DNA of 64,000 bases from UBA6022 sp038319685 (GCA_038319685.1 JBBQDN010000007.1:1-64000); one strand, 5' to 3'. Numbered from the stretch's first letter, positions 16,278 to 25,235 are shown. A program made the numbers and translations. Notes: generated by a model not told the origin, from the letters alone.

Positions 16278-17103
16278 CCTTGTCATTCACGATCAGTCAC
16301 GTAAAACCCTTGAATTACTCCTAAACAATCTTCCGCAAGGTTTATTACTCACCGGACCGGATGGAATTGGCCTTGTGACCATCGCTAAGGCTCTGGGACA
16401 CGCAAACAAGGCAATGGTGTCCATTGTTCTTCCGACGGATATAAATGGCGCCGTAGACCTCGAAAAGGGAAGTATCCGCGTTACAACCATTCGCGATCTC
16501 TACCAGCAAACTCGAACGAAACAATCTCAGACGCAGGTTATCATTATTGACGACGCGGAACGCATGTCACGTGGCAGCCAAAATGCATTCTTAAAGTTAC
16601 TCGAAGAACCAAGTCGCACGACCTATTTTATTCTCGCTACCCATCGACCCGATCAGTTGCTCGCAACAATCCGTTCACGCACTCAACGTTTTAACGTTCA
16701 GCCGATCACGCACGATCAGTCAATTGACCTCATTAATCAGCTGGGAATTACTGACAAAACGACAAAAACAAAGTTACTTTTTATTGCCGAGGGACTGCCG
16801 GCAGAAATCATCCGACTAACAAGTGATACGAATTATTTTGACAAACGCGCAGCCGTCATGAAAGATGCTCGTGAGTTTTTGTCGGCAACAAGTTACGATA
16901 AATTAGTATTGATTCACCATTACCGTGAAGACCGTACAGCAGCACTTGTTTTTATTCAGTCAATTATGACAATTGCTCGTCGGATTATCAGCGCTAGCCC
17001 AGAACCTTCCGTTATCAAACAACTCGATCATTTAACCACTGCATACGAACGTATCCAAGCTAACCAAAACATCCGACTTCAGCTCGCCCGGATTGTGCTA
17101 TAA
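16270..17103 (+). CDS. holB: DNA polymerase III delta-prime/gamma-like clamp-loader subunit
   Basis: AAA+ clamp-loader subunit. I take the ATG at 16270 (MNNLVIHDQSRKTLE), 277 residues; it overlaps the previous stop by 8 bases, a spacing used elsewhere in this genome. The nucleotide-binding loop is LTGPDGIGL, which lacks the GKT of an active P-loop, as in delta-prime. The DEAD-box-like region reads VIIIDDAERMSRGSQNAFLKLLEEP, and the sensor region TRPDQLLATIRSRTQRF-like stretch (THRPDQLLATIRSRTQ) is typical. The small size fits a reduced clamp loader. Confidence 0.85.
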   Translation: MNNLVIHDQSRKTLELLLNNLPQGLLLTGPDGIGLVTIAKALGHANKAMVSIVLPTDINGAVDLEKGSIRVTTIRDLYQQTRTKQSQTQVIIIDDAERMSRGSQNAFLKLLEEPSRTTYFILATHRPDQLLATIRSRTQRFNVQPITHDQSIDLINQLGITDKTTKTKLLFIAEGLPAEIIRLTSDTNYFDKRAAVMKDAREFLSATSYDKLVLIHHYREDRTAALVFIQSIMTIARRIISASPEPSVIKQLDHLTTAYERIQANQNIRLQLARIVL

Positions 17104-17113
17104 TAAAACGAAT

Positions 17114-17767
17114 ATGTTAGGAATCTTTGCGATTGCGGTCTTTGGTTTTTTTGCCATTATGCACCGCCAAACAGTTGACGAAGTAGTGGCAGATCTGCCG
17201 CTTAAATTATCTGACAAACTCGATCGTTTATGGGAAGTCGCCCAGGAATCACTTCGTGACAAAAAATATCTTCGTGCCGAAAAAGCGCTCCTCACTATTT
17301 TACGTGTCGATGAACGCAACGCAACCGCCTATAATCGCCTGGGTATCCTGTATGCAAAGCAACAAGCATTTAAAGATGCAATCGAATGCTTTGAAATTGC
17401 CCAAAGCTTAGAGCCAAGCGCAAGCAGCCTCCATAATGTCGGGCTAATTTACTATGAAACAAAATACTATGAAAAAGCCGCGCTGGCATTTGAACAAGCA
17501 CTCGGTATGGAAAACGATTTAGCTGCTCGCCATATTGCCTACGCAAAAGTCCAGGAAAAACTAGGTAGGAACAAAAAAATGATCGAATCGCTCGAACGTG
17601 CCGTAGAACTAGACCCAATTCCACAAACACTGTCGATACTTGCCGACGCCTATGAGCGTAATGGTCAGGAAGAACTTGCCCTGACGCTTCGCGAAAAATC
17701 AGCTAAAATGATCATTCCGCAAGGTCAGCCAAAGCGCGTCAAACAACCTCGCCGTGTCATAATGTAA
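17114..17767 (+). CDS. Membrane-anchored TPR protein
   Basis: Protein-interaction scaffold of unknown partner. 217 residues from the ATG at 17114. Residues 1-16 (MLGIFAIAVFGFFAIM) form one membrane anchor. From about residue 38, tandem TPR units follow, e.g. AEKALLTILRVDERNATAYNRLG and AALAFEQALGMENDLAARHIAYAK. The tail is basic. A TATAAT box (17099-17104) that overlaps the holB stop ends 9 bases before the ATG, so this gene may also have its own leaderless transcript. Confidence 0.8.
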   Translation: MLGIFAIAVFGFFAIMHRQTVDEVVADLPLKLSDKLDRLWEVAQESLRDKKYLRAEKALLTILRVDERNATAYNRLGILYAKQQAFKDAIECFEIAQSLEPSASSLHNVGLIYYETKYYEKAALAFEQALGMENDLAARHIAYAKVQEKLGRNKKMIESLERAVELDPIPQTLSILADAYERNGQEELALTLREKSAKMIIPQGQPKRVKQPRRVIM

Positions 17768-17777
17768 TCAATATATC

Positions 17778-18338
17778 ATGCCAGCTGTTGAAACGTATAA
17801 ATATTTTGGGTTACTTGCGTTTGTCCTGCTTGCCATTGGGCTTGCATTTATTGTCTACTATTGGCCGTTAGGTCGCCACCGAACGTTTAGTCAGCATATT
17901 GCCGCCAATCGAACAGCAATTCAGTATTATATTGTGATGTTTACGATTATTTTGCTCCTGCTTGATTTGTTTTTTATGTACTGGTTCGTGCCGTTTTTTC
18001 ATATTTCATATTGGTTTACTGTATTCATCGTCATTGCATCAATTGCGCAGTATAGCTGTACGTTAATTCCGGAAGTGGGAGGATGGAAATCAACCTACCA
18101 TAGGTATTTGGCAGCGTTTTCGGGTGTATGTCTGATGCCCCCAATTGTCATACTACTATTCACAGATTCACTGACCGTGCAGGACGGGGTATTTGCATTT
18201 ATAGGTATTGTCGTCATGCTCAGCGTTCTATCACATGTCATACGGAATAAAAAAGATCAGTACGAACCTTCATACGTTCATCAGTCGCTTTACTATGTTG
18301 GATTCTTTTTGCCGATTTTAGTGGTGAGTTATCTATAG
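17778..18338 (+). CDS. Multi-pass membrane protein, unknown function
   Basis: Not recognised. 186 residues, six likely membrane segments (about 9-29, 49-69, 75-93, 112-128, 135-153, 168-186). Charged loops are short. It lies 10 bases after the TPR gene and probably shares its transcript. No catalytic motif is visible. Confidence 0.7.
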   Translation: MPAVETYKYFGLLAFVLLAIGLAFIVYYWPLGRHRTFSQHIAANRTAIQYYIVMFTIILLLLDLFFMYWFVPFFHISYWFTVFIVIASIAQYSCTLIPEVGGWKSTYHRYLAAFSGVCLMPPIVILLFTDSLTVQDGVFAFIGIVVMLSVLSHVIRNKKDQYEPSYVHQSLYYVGFFLPILVVSYL

Positions 18339-18352
18339 TGAAGAACAGCGAG

Positions 18353-18394
18353 GAGATGGGAAGGCGGTCGACTTTGTTTCCCTATTTCCGCTTG
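18353..18394 (+). repeat. Interspersed repeat, GGAAGGCGGTCG family (copy 1)
   Basis: The core GGGAAGGCGGTCG (18358-18370) followed by TTTCCCTATTTCCGCTTG (18377-18394) recurs at 36927-36970 and in a diverged form at 31207-31252. GGGAA and TTCCC can pair across the variable centre; the copy at 36.9 kb has GGAAG/CTTCC instead, so the stem is kept while its sequence differs. Confidence 0.6.
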
Positions 18395-18410
18395 ATCATC
18401 CTGATAAAAG

Positions 18411-18480
18411 TTCCGTAGGTTCGAGGCGTATAGCACCAAATAACTTACCCCTGCGGCGAGGCAGGGGTAAGTTATTTGGT
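18411..18480. repeat. Fold-back copy of the tRNA-Tyr 3' end plus long terminator stem
   Basis: A perfect inverted repeat (18432-18454 with 18459-18482) contains the CCA end of tRNA-Tyr. The similarity continues outward: TTCCGTAGGTTCGAG at 18412-18426 matches the T-arm of tRNA-Tyr in opposite orientation. The locus is an inverted partial duplication of the tRNA 3' end and its trailer, and would form a very stable hairpin after the tRNA. Confidence 0.75.
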
Positions 18481-18561
18481 GCTGGAGGTAGGACTCGAAC
18501 CTACGGAGCCTTACGGCGGGAGATTTACAGTCTCCTGTGATTGCCACTACACGACTCCAGC
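18477..18561 (-). tRNA. tRNA-Tyr (GTA anticodon)
   Basis: Complete class II tRNA. Acceptor GCTGGAG/CTCCAGC, anticodon loop CTGTAAA between GGAGA and TCTCC, a long variable arm, T-arm GGTTCGAGTCC, discriminator A and encoded CCA. The trailer folds into the fold-back stem described separately. Confidence 0.95.
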
Positions 18562-18603
18562 ATCTATCCATACATAAAGTAACGACGAATCATTACCTTA
18601 TCG

Positions 18604-18680
18604 TGGAGCCGCTTTTCGGACTCGAACCGAAGACCTGCTGTTTACAAAACAGCTGCTCTAACCAACTGAGCTAAAGCGGC
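18604..18680 (-). tRNA. tRNA-Thr (TGT anticodon)
   Basis: Acceptor GCCGCTT/AAGCGGC, D-arm TAGCTCAGTTGG, anticodon stem GCTGT/ACAGC with loop TTTGTAA, T-arm GGTTCGAGTCC, discriminator U and encoded CCA. About 40 bases upstream of tRNA-Tyr on the same strand, probably one transcript. Confidence 0.94.
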
Positions 18681-18790
18681 GTACTGAATAATTTTACCCT
18701 ATTTCACCTATGAATACAACAAAACAGACCTGCTATGTATAGTCATCTACTCAGAAGTTGCCGTGTGATAGAATATGTTATCATAATACA

Positions 18791-19330
18791 ATGAACGATA
18801 TCCAAACATCTCTTGCCGGATTAACGTTAACTCGACCAAATCCAGAACGAGATGCACCATTTGCCTATAGTTGGTTTAATTCTGAATACGGTCGCGACAC
18901 GCTACTGAGAATGGGCAACACAGATGAACAAATTGGGATACCAAGTCTAGATAAAGAAGTTCAAACGCTCGAAACATTTCTAGAACTTGAACAAACAAAC
19001 AAACAACTCACCTGGATGATGCGCATAGATAATAAATCAGTTGGCGCGGTATGGATTGAACTACTTGACACAGAACACGTTAAATCGCCAGCAGTGCATA
19101 TTATGATCGGTGACTATAGTTACCGCGGCCAGGGTATCGGTACGGCCTCAATGCGGGCAATGATCGCAATAGCGCGTGACGATCTTATGGCGGAATATCT
19201 GTACTCCAGACACCTAGCAAGTAATGCTATTATTATCCGCCTCAATCAGTTACTTGGATTTGAAAATGACGGATTACCATACAAAGATGCAAATGGTTTG
19301 TTATTTCAAAATATAAAATTACGTCTGTGA
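18791..19330 (+). CDS. GNAT-family N-acetyltransferase
   Basis: Transfers an acyl group from acyl-CoA to an amine; substrate unknown. I use the ATG at 18791 (MNDIQTSLAGLTLTRP), 179 residues. The CoA-binding loop is YRGQGIGTASMRAMI (motif A, about residues 113-127) and the closing ASNAIIIRLNQLLGFENDG matches the motif B region of RimJ/RimL-like members. No Shine-Dalgarno; an AT-rich box lies directly upstream. Not linked to its neighbours. Confidence 0.85.
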   Translation: MNDIQTSLAGLTLTRPNPERDAPFAYSWFNSEYGRDTLLRMGNTDEQIGIPSLDKEVQTLETFLELEQTNKQLTWMMRIDNKSVGAVWIELLDTEHVKSPAVHIMIGDYSYRGQGIGTASMRAMIAIARDDLMAEYLYSRHLASNAIIIRLNQLLGFENDGLPYKDANGLLFQNIKLRL

Positions 19331-19384
19331 TATATTGTATATTATTATATTGTATGTTATAATAGTAAGATAAAGAGGTAATTA

Positions 19385-19657
19385 ATGTTTAAAACACTCA
19401 TCACATCACTTGTTACCTGGAACGAAGCAACCGACAGCCGAGTTAAACTACAACACACATATGCAGTATCTGCGATTATCCTAGTGATGACTGCGGGGGT
19501 ATTTGGACTTGTCAACTACCGCATTGGCCAGTATTTACTGACAGCTGCAATCGTCGCTGCAATCGTGTTTTTATTCAATGGCATCGCCTGGGCATTATTA
19601 CAATCAGTGGTTATCGGACGACTCGTGACACATAAGCCACTGACAAAAAAGAAATAG
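19385..19657 (+). CDS. Small two-helix membrane protein
   Basis: Unknown function. 90 residues; membrane segments at about 24-46 and 50-75, basic C-terminus ending KKK. A TATAAT box and an AAAGAGG-type Shine-Dalgarno precede it. A bidirectional terminator follows, so it is monocistronic. Confidence 0.7.
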   Translation: MFKTLITSLVTWNEATDSRVKLQHTYAVSAIILVMTAGVFGLVNYRIGQYLLTAAIVAAIVFLFNGIAWALLQSVVIGRLVTHKPLTKKK

Positions 19658-19672
19658 AGTCAGTGTCAAATA

Positions 19673-19703
19673 AAAAACCTCGCTTTACTGGCGAGGTTTT
19701 TTT
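19673..19703. terminator. Bidirectional terminator
   Basis: AACCTCGC (19676-19683)/GCGAGGTT (19691-19698) with a T run on the plus side and an A run on the other side. It serves the 90-aa gene and rpmG, which converge here. Confidence 0.88.
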
Positions 19704-19711
19704 GTTCAGTA

Positions 19712-19918
19712 TTATCCCTTACGAGGTTTAATTTCGTTACGACCAAGGTTCTTTTTGGTCTCGGTGTACGTCGCATGTTTACGAGCAACTGGGTCGTATT
19801 TCTTGAGGACTAGTTTTTCTGTGGTGTTTTGCACGTTTTTAGGGGTATAGTATGTACGGTGGCCACTGAGGTCACTGACTAAACCGACTAATTTGCGCTT
19901 TGTGTTCTTCTTTGCCAT
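19712..19918 (-). CDS. rpmG: 50S ribosomal protein bL33, cysteine-free
   Basis: 68 residues. The pattern RTYYTPKNVQNTTEKLVLKKYDPVARKHATYTE is bL33; no cysteines, so this is the zinc-free form. About 15 residues longer than usual because of a basic tail ending KPRKG. A TATAAT box lies about 20 bases upstream of the start. Confidence 0.92.
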   Translation of the reverse strand: MAKKNTKRKLVGLVSDLSGHRTYYTPKNVQNTTEKLVLKKYDPVARKHATYTETKKNLGRNEIKPRKG

Positions 19919-20001
19919 AAGTTACTCGTTTACTTTTCTATTATAATCTTACTAATTCTAGCACAAAAATATCAATCGCGCTAGGGTGACCAGCGATAAA
20001 A

Positions 20002-20077
20002 TGGAGCCGCGATCGGGAGTTGAACCCGAGACCTCATCCTTACCATGGATGCGCTCTACCAACTGAGCTATCGCGGC
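20002..20077 (-). tRNA. tRNA-Thr (GGT anticodon)
   Basis: Acceptor GCCGCGA/TCGCGGC, D-arm TAGCTCAGTTGG, anticodon stem CATCC/GGATG with loop ATGGTAA, T-arm GGGTTCAACTCCC, discriminator U and encoded CCA. Shares U73 with the other tRNA-Thr in the window. Confidence 0.95.
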
Positions 20078-20133
20078 ATACTGCGATAAATTATAGCATT
20101 TGCCACAAATGAGGGCAAGGGAAGCGGCTACAC

Positions 20134-20850
20134 TTAACCGATCAACTTAGACCTTTCATCAACCTGAGTCGCAAGCCACTTACCATTTTTAAGCATCGTA
20201 TCTAATAGGTTCGGCGTTAATCGTTGATGTTCGGCATATATATACAAACAACCCTCCGAAATTTCTATTGTCAACGACCCGAAATGATCGGCGATCATCT
20301 TGGCCACGTCAGGATCAAACAACCTTTGTACGTTTAATGCTTCTGTTTGGCTCGCGTAGATAACGTAACGATCCGTAAATCGCTGGTCATATGTCCCGAA
20401 CGTGCCCAGTGGTATTTTGACAAACGTCGAAAATTTCGTAAACAAATGGGCATAAAACGTATCACTGTGGGTATGAAGCCCGAAAAAGGTATGTGGTAAA
20501 TCAATAGACGTATGAAGATCAAACTCCATGATCAACCAGGTATGGCGACGTGTCGTTTTGCCAGGAAACTGAAGGGTATCTTGGCGTTCAAGCAGCACGA
20601 CATCGTAACCTTCGTAGGACCCAATACAATAATGATTGTCGCGATGGTTTGATGACACGGTCAGGCCACGCACTAGTCGGTGATCATCTTCGCGTTGATC
20701 AACAAATCCGAAATAGACCATGCCGACTTTGTCAGCAAACTGCATATATATGTGTTTATGAAGTTTTCCCTGGATCACCTTTGCTGGCAAAAGTGACCGT
20801 GCAATTCGTTTGCCTGTACTTGCAAGTGCGTCGATACGACGATGCGCCAC
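20134..20850 (-). CDS. Unknown protein, last gene of the alpha-glucan operon
   Basis: Not recognised. 238 residues, no signal peptide or membrane helix; many aromatic and histidine residues in the middle (about 80-150). The start overlaps the stop of the GH15 gene by one base, so it is made together with the glycoside hydrolases. Context suggests a role in alpha-glucan handling, but no catalytic motif is visible. Confidence 0.65.
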   Translation of the reverse strand: MAHRRIDALASTGKRIARSLLPAKVIQGKLHKHIYMQFADKVGMVYFGFVDQREDDHRLVRGLTVSSNHRDNHYCIGSYEGYDVVLLERQDTLQFPGKTTRRHTWLIMEFDLHTSIDLPHTFFGLHTHSDTFYAHLFTKFSTFVKIPLGTFGTYDQRFTDRYVIYASQTEALNVQRLFDPDVAKMIADHFGSLTIEISEGCLYIYAEHQRLTPNLLDTMLKNGKWLATQVDERSKLIG

Positions 20851-22796
20851 TACGGTGTCTCTACGATAGTGTCAAGAAGTGTTGCGAGGTATTCTGCATG
20901 ACTCCATGTCAACGGTGCTACGGACACCATCGTACCATTTAGTGGGCTTATCTGTTCAGACATCACACCCGACGACGTCGCTCTTGACTTTACCCAGTCC
21001 AATATGGCGTGCGCCTTGTCTGTGTCGCCGATCTCTATATAATACTGAGCCATCCACAGCGAACAAATAGGCCAATAATTTCCCGTGACCGTGTCACTAA
21101 CCCGTGAATAGGTATCATTTTCGTAGCGCGGTAAGCCAATCGCACCGTCATTGATACCAAATTTCTGATTCAGCGTGTCGACCGATGCTTTTAGTTGCTC
21201 GCTCGCGACAGTGAACAGACCGAACATAAAACTTCCAAATACACTCGACATATCAAACGTTGGATCCTTTGTGATCTGCCCGTCTTTGACCGTTAGGCCT
21301 TTGTAAAACGATCGGCCTTCTTCGTCATAAAGGTGTCTGTGGGCAGCGGTCGATATATCACCGGCTGCCGAACGCCAGCGTACGGCGCTTTGACTATCGC
21401 CTTTGATTTCTGCTAATTCGGCAGCCGTTAACAGTGCTGCGTACACTACGGACGTCGTATAGGTCGTGGTCATAAAGTGCTCTTCCCATAAATCGTAGCT
21501 AGGCTTAGGTAACCCGGTTGTTTCGTCAATGTAGCCAGCCATAAAATCAGCCATAGGACATACCATTGTGTCATAAAAGTCAGCTAGTAGCTGTGGGTCA
21601 GGGTGCATGTGATAAAACTCAGCAAACACAAACAAGACAAGTGCGGTTTCGTCTTCCTGGATAGGAGGCGCGACTGTTCCATCATGAACATATGGGTGCC
21701 AACTCGATCCTATGGCTCCGTCTGCACGATATTTATGCGACAAGTAGCCACTTGGATGAAGTACGCGCTGACAAAAATCAAAGAATCGACGCGGCTCGTC
21801 AATATAGCCCATGCGAATAAGCGGCCATAACACATACGCGCCATCACGTGGCCATGAGTATGCATAAGCGTCACGAGAATAGTTAAGCATCGTTGTATCG
21901 GTACTTGCAATGACTGCACCACGTTTATCGATTTGTGATTTGATAATCATCACGCTTCGGATAAATTCTTCGCGATGCGTTGGCATTACTTTTTCCGATG
22001 CTTTGAGTGCAGGCTTAAGCCAAGTATGCCACCAGTCTGCAGTCGCATGAAGTCGTTTTGCAATCCCATCATCCTGAAGTCGTTTATGAATAGACAATGC
22101 CTCACGACTCGACGTACCAGCCGAGATCCAATAGTGAACACGGGCCGAACTATGTGCCGTGATCGTCAAAGCAAAACGAAGCGTGGAATCAACTCGTCCA
22201 TGCTCGACCGTACAAAAACTAAGTTCACCATCGTCAGCATCACGAAACGTACCTTCGTGATTTTCGATACCAAATAATCCGACGGTATACTGATCGAACG
22301 GCGCATGTTCATCGTGCTTGTACCCAGATACGATAAAAGCTCGCCGACCGCGGTAATGTAGAATCGCATTGCTGTCAGGCAAATATTGTGCAGTGTCAGT
22401 GTTGCTTCGTGAATCACCAATGACAAATGCCTGATGCATAAATAAGCGAATGTCTCTAGTTTGATCTGCTAAGTTTACGATATGAATATTACGAATAAAC
22501 GCGTTCATGTCAGCATCGACAGCATCGTCAAATTCTAACAAAACTTCAAGCCCTTCGTTTTTTGCGATCGTATGACCAATCAGGGCGTGTGTCGGATAAC
22601 GAAAACTAAATGTCCAGTAGCCATCATCTAACCAGCTAATCGTGCCGTCAATCCAGACCCCAACTCGGTGTCGAAGATATTGGCCTGCTGCGTGGTTTTC
22701 AAGCCCAACATACGGAAAGTAAAAATCATGAACAAGCCCAAACTTGTTAATACCGACGTGAAGCTCGCCGTTTGATAAAACAATTGGTCTAGCCAC
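20850..22796 (-). CDS. GH15 glucoamylase-like glycoside hydrolase
   Basis: Likely releases glucose from alpha-glucans or an alpha-linked disaccharide. 648 residues: an N-terminal beta-sandwich-like domain (about 1-260) and an (alpha/alpha)6 barrel. YSWPRDGAYVLWP (313-325), DLWEEH (435-440, general acid glutamate) and the C-terminal APLTWSHAEYL (about 626-636, general base glutamate) match GH15. No signal peptide, so it should be cytoplasmic. The start overlaps the GH57 stop by 8 bases. Confidence 0.88.
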   Translation of the reverse strand: MARPIVLSNGELHVGINKFGLVHDFYFPYVGLENHAAGQYLRHRVGVWIDGTISWLDDGYWTFSFRYPTHALIGHTIAKNEGLEVLLEFDDAVDADMNAFIRNIHIVNLADQTRDIRLFMHQAFVIGDSRSNTDTAQYLPDSNAILHYRGRRAFIVSGYKHDEHAPFDQYTVGLFGIENHEGTFRDADDGELSFCTVEHGRVDSTLRFALTITAHSSARVHYWISAGTSSREALSIHKRLQDDGIAKRLHATADWWHTWLKPALKASEKVMPTHREEFIRSVMIIKSQIDKRGAVIASTDTTMLNYSRDAYAYSWPRDGAYVLWPLIRMGYIDEPRRFFDFCQRVLHPSGYLSHKYRADGAIGSSWHPYVHDGTVAPPIQEDETALVLFVFAEFYHMHPDPQLLADFYDTMVCPMADFMAGYIDETTGLPKPSYDLWEEHFMTTTYTTSVVYAALLTAAELAEIKGDSQSAVRWRSAAGDISTAAHRHLYDEEGRSFYKGLTVKDGQITKDPTFDMSSVFGSFMFGLFTVASEQLKASVDTLNQKFGINDGAIGLPRYENDTYSRVSDTVTGNYWPICSLWMAQYYIEIGDTDKAHAILDWVKSRATSSGVMSEQISPLNGTMVSVAPLTWSHAEYLATLLDTIVETP

Positions 22797-24018
22797 CGAG
22801 GCCTCCGTGTCGATGGAATTCCATCAATCTATACCGTACATCACGTAAAGCATTCATAAAGTACAAAAATGCATCGTATGGTGACTCGTACGGACTAAAG
22901 TAGGCATGCACGTCACCATCGGTAAACCATTTGGTGCACATGTAATACGTATGGTCAGATGTTTGCAGTTTGCGCCAGTCGGCAATTAGATCAATATTGT
23001 CTGTTCGCAGGATATCATCCTCGATTGCATATAAGTACCGCATAGCCTCTTGCTGCATACTGTTACCCAGCCAGGCCGTCAAGTCACGTTCACTGTCGGC
23101 CCAAGTAACTGTATGTGGCATACTAATTGTTCCGACCGGTTCATGCGCATCAATTGCCTCGGACACGGTGTAAAACGTATTTTCAGGGTTCGATAGCCAC
23201 TTACTGACAAAACTATCAAAAAAATCAAAAATTCCGGTATCAGCCCATTGATGTTCTCCGAATGTTTCGTAATCCATAAATAGGTTAATCAATGAACTAT
23301 CCGCGATCGATGCCGTTGCCCATTCACTATACGTATCGGCGGTAAGTGGGAACTGTTCCCAGGCTTTATTGCTAAAACGAAACGCTAAGTCGTCGCTCAG
23401 TCGGTAGTTTTTAAGCAGTAAACTAATAGTATCAGTCCCGTGTGGGCGATAGACGTGGTTTGGACTACGCCATTCCAGGATTGGGTCCCAGCCTTCGGCC
23501 AATATGCCCTTGAATCCATACTCATCCGCCCATTGCGCAAGTTCATCGTTATAGGACAGTTCGGTGTTACGAAACACCTGCGTTTCGACACTGAATAGTT
23601 CACGAATCTTTTGACGATGGATTTCTACCTGACGGACAAATTCGTCACGACTATAGAAAAATGCAAGTGAATGATAATATGTCTCGGCAACAATTTCTAC
23701 CTGGCCAGTCGCAACCAGACGCTGAAAGCTCTCGATAACATCAGGTGCCCATTTTTCCGCCTGTTCAATAAATGTTCCGGTGATACTTAACGATACTTTA
23801 AAATCAGGATTATCGCGAAGTAATTTTTCAAGTAGCGTATTCATCGGACGGTATGATTTGTCCGCTACCTTACGAAGTACACGCTCGTTGTTGCGATCAG
23901 TATCGATATTTGGTTCATCAAAATAATCGTGTTCTTTGGCTGTATCAAAAATACTGTACTGACGAATACGTAGTGGCTGATGAACATGAAGGTAAAGCAC
24001 GATACCACGTTTACTCAT
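22789..24018 (-). CDS. GH57-family alpha-amylase-type enzyme
   Basis: Retaining glycoside hydrolase of the alpha-1,4-glucan-active GH57 family (amylase, 4-alpha-glucanotransferase or branching enzyme). 409 residues. HVHQP (11-15), the nucleophile region RNTELSY (E153) and the acid/base region FMDYETFGEHQW (D249) are visible. No signal peptide. ATGA overlap with the GT4 gene upstream. The precise activity within GH57 cannot be fixed by eye. Confidence 0.9.
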   Translation of the reverse strand: MSKRGIVLYLHVHQPLRIRQYSIFDTAKEHDYFDEPNIDTDRNNERVLRKVADKSYRPMNTLLEKLLRDNPDFKVSLSITGTFIEQAEKWAPDVIESFQRLVATGQVEIVAETYYHSLAFFYSRDEFVRQVEIHRQKIRELFSVETQVFRNTELSYNDELAQWADEYGFKGILAEGWDPILEWRSPNHVYRPHGTDTISLLLKNYRLSDDLAFRFSNKAWEQFPLTADTYSEWATASIADSSLINLFMDYETFGEHQWADTGIFDFFDSFVSKWLSNPENTFYTVSEAIDAHEPVGTISMPHTVTWADSERDLTAWLGNSMQQEAMRYLYAIEDDILRTDNIDLIADWRKLQTSDHTYYMCTKWFTDGDVHAYFSPYESPYDAFLYFMNALRDVRYRLMEFHRHGGLGG

Positions 24019-25235
24019 GCGAGTATCCTTTTTTCAGATTTTTTATAGATACCAAGGCACTGACTGGCAACATCATTCCACGAAATACGTGTGTATTCGT
24101 GTTTAATGTTTTGTTTTAATTCTTGTGACAGCGATGGGGAAGTTGCAATGCCAACTATCTGGTCAGCCAGTACATCAATGTCCCAGAAATCATAACGAAA
24201 AATGCTGTGAAGCACTTCGCCGACGCCAGATTGACGAGTTATAATAAGTGCGGAATCATGATGGGCTGCTTCGAGTGCGGTTAATCCAAACGGCTCACTG
24301 ACCGAACTCATGACGAATATATCGGCGATATTATACGCATCGCGCCATTGTTTACCCCTGACAAACCCGGTAAAAAACACTCTATCGGCAATTCCTAGGT
24401 CGGCACTAAGGCTGACAAGTTCATCACGTTGTTCACCGTCACCGGCAAGAAGAAAGACTAACTTATCGTATTTTTCAGACGCGCGGGCAGCAGCACGAAT
24501 GAAGTGTGTCAATCCTTTTTGAATCGTAAACCGAGTCACCGTCGCAACAACCGTATAGCCTTCGTCTTTTAATGATTCAAGGTAACTGTATGTTCGACGG
24601 TCATAATCGTGCTGACCAAGTGATGCGACGTCGATAGCGTTATAGACGACTTCAATTTTATCAGCCGGAATGCCATATTTTTGAATAATGATATTTTTCG
24701 TGATGTTACTAACAGCAATAATACGATCAGCCATCATTAACCCTTGGTATTCGATTTCGTGAACAACTGGATTACCAAATTTTTCACCAGAACGGTCAAA
24801 TTCTGTGGCATGAACATGCACAATTAACGGTGCATCGGTCAGTTCTTTGGCACGTACGCCGGCTTCCATCGTGAGCCAGTCATGAGCATGAATGGCATCA
24901 GGCTTGTTCTTCGCAACAAGTTGTTCGACAAATTTTACATAGCGTTTTTGGACGCCACGCATGTCTTTGAGGTCGTTTATATCAGCCTTGGTCAAAAGAG
25001 GCTCGAACGTCGCATCGCTATCGTATGCACCTAACCCGTACCGCTCCAAAGGAGACAGCGGAGTAGCTGCATGAATCGTCATGAATTCAGTTTCAGGGTG
25101 GTAGGCATCATAGGGGACAACGAAGTCAATCTTGGCACCTTGCAGCGCCAATGCTTTAGACATGTGATAACATGCTACCCCCAGTCCACCGCTGTTATGC
25201 GGAGGGAGCTCCCACCCGAGCATTAGTATGTTCAT
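24015..25235 (-). CDS. GT4-family glycosyltransferase (glycogen-synthase-like)
   Basis: First gene of the minus-strand operon. 406 residues with a GT-B fold. N-terminal MLGWELPPHNSGGLGVACY is a starch/glycogen-synthase-like donor-domain start, HAHDWLT follows, and the C-terminal domain has VTRFTIQKGLTHFIRAA and SVSEPFGLTALEAAHHD with the retaining glutamate pattern. Together with GH57 and GH15 it suggests synthesis and breakdown of an internal alpha-glucan. An AAAGGAGTG sequence lies about 35 bases upstream, too far to be its Shine-Dalgarno. Confidence 0.87.
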   Translation of the reverse strand: MNILMLGWELPPHNSGGLGVACYHMSKALALQGAKIDFVVPYDAYHPETEFMTIHAATPLSPLERYGLGAYDSDATFEPLLTKADINDLKDMRGVQKRYVKFVEQLVAKNKPDAIHAHDWLTMEAGVRAKELTDAPLIVHVHATEFDRSGEKFGNPVVHEIEYQGLMMADRIIAVSNITKNIIIQKYGIPADKIEVVYNAIDVASLGQHDYDRRTYSYLESLKDEGYTVVATVTRFTIQKGLTHFIRAAARASEKYDKLVFLLAGDGEQRDELVSLSADLGIADRVFFTGFVRGKQWRDAYNIADIFVMSSVSEPFGLTALEAAHHDSALIITRQSGVGEVLHSIFRYDFWDIDVLADQIVGIATSPSLSQELKQNIKHEYTRISWNDVASQCLGIYKKSEKRILA

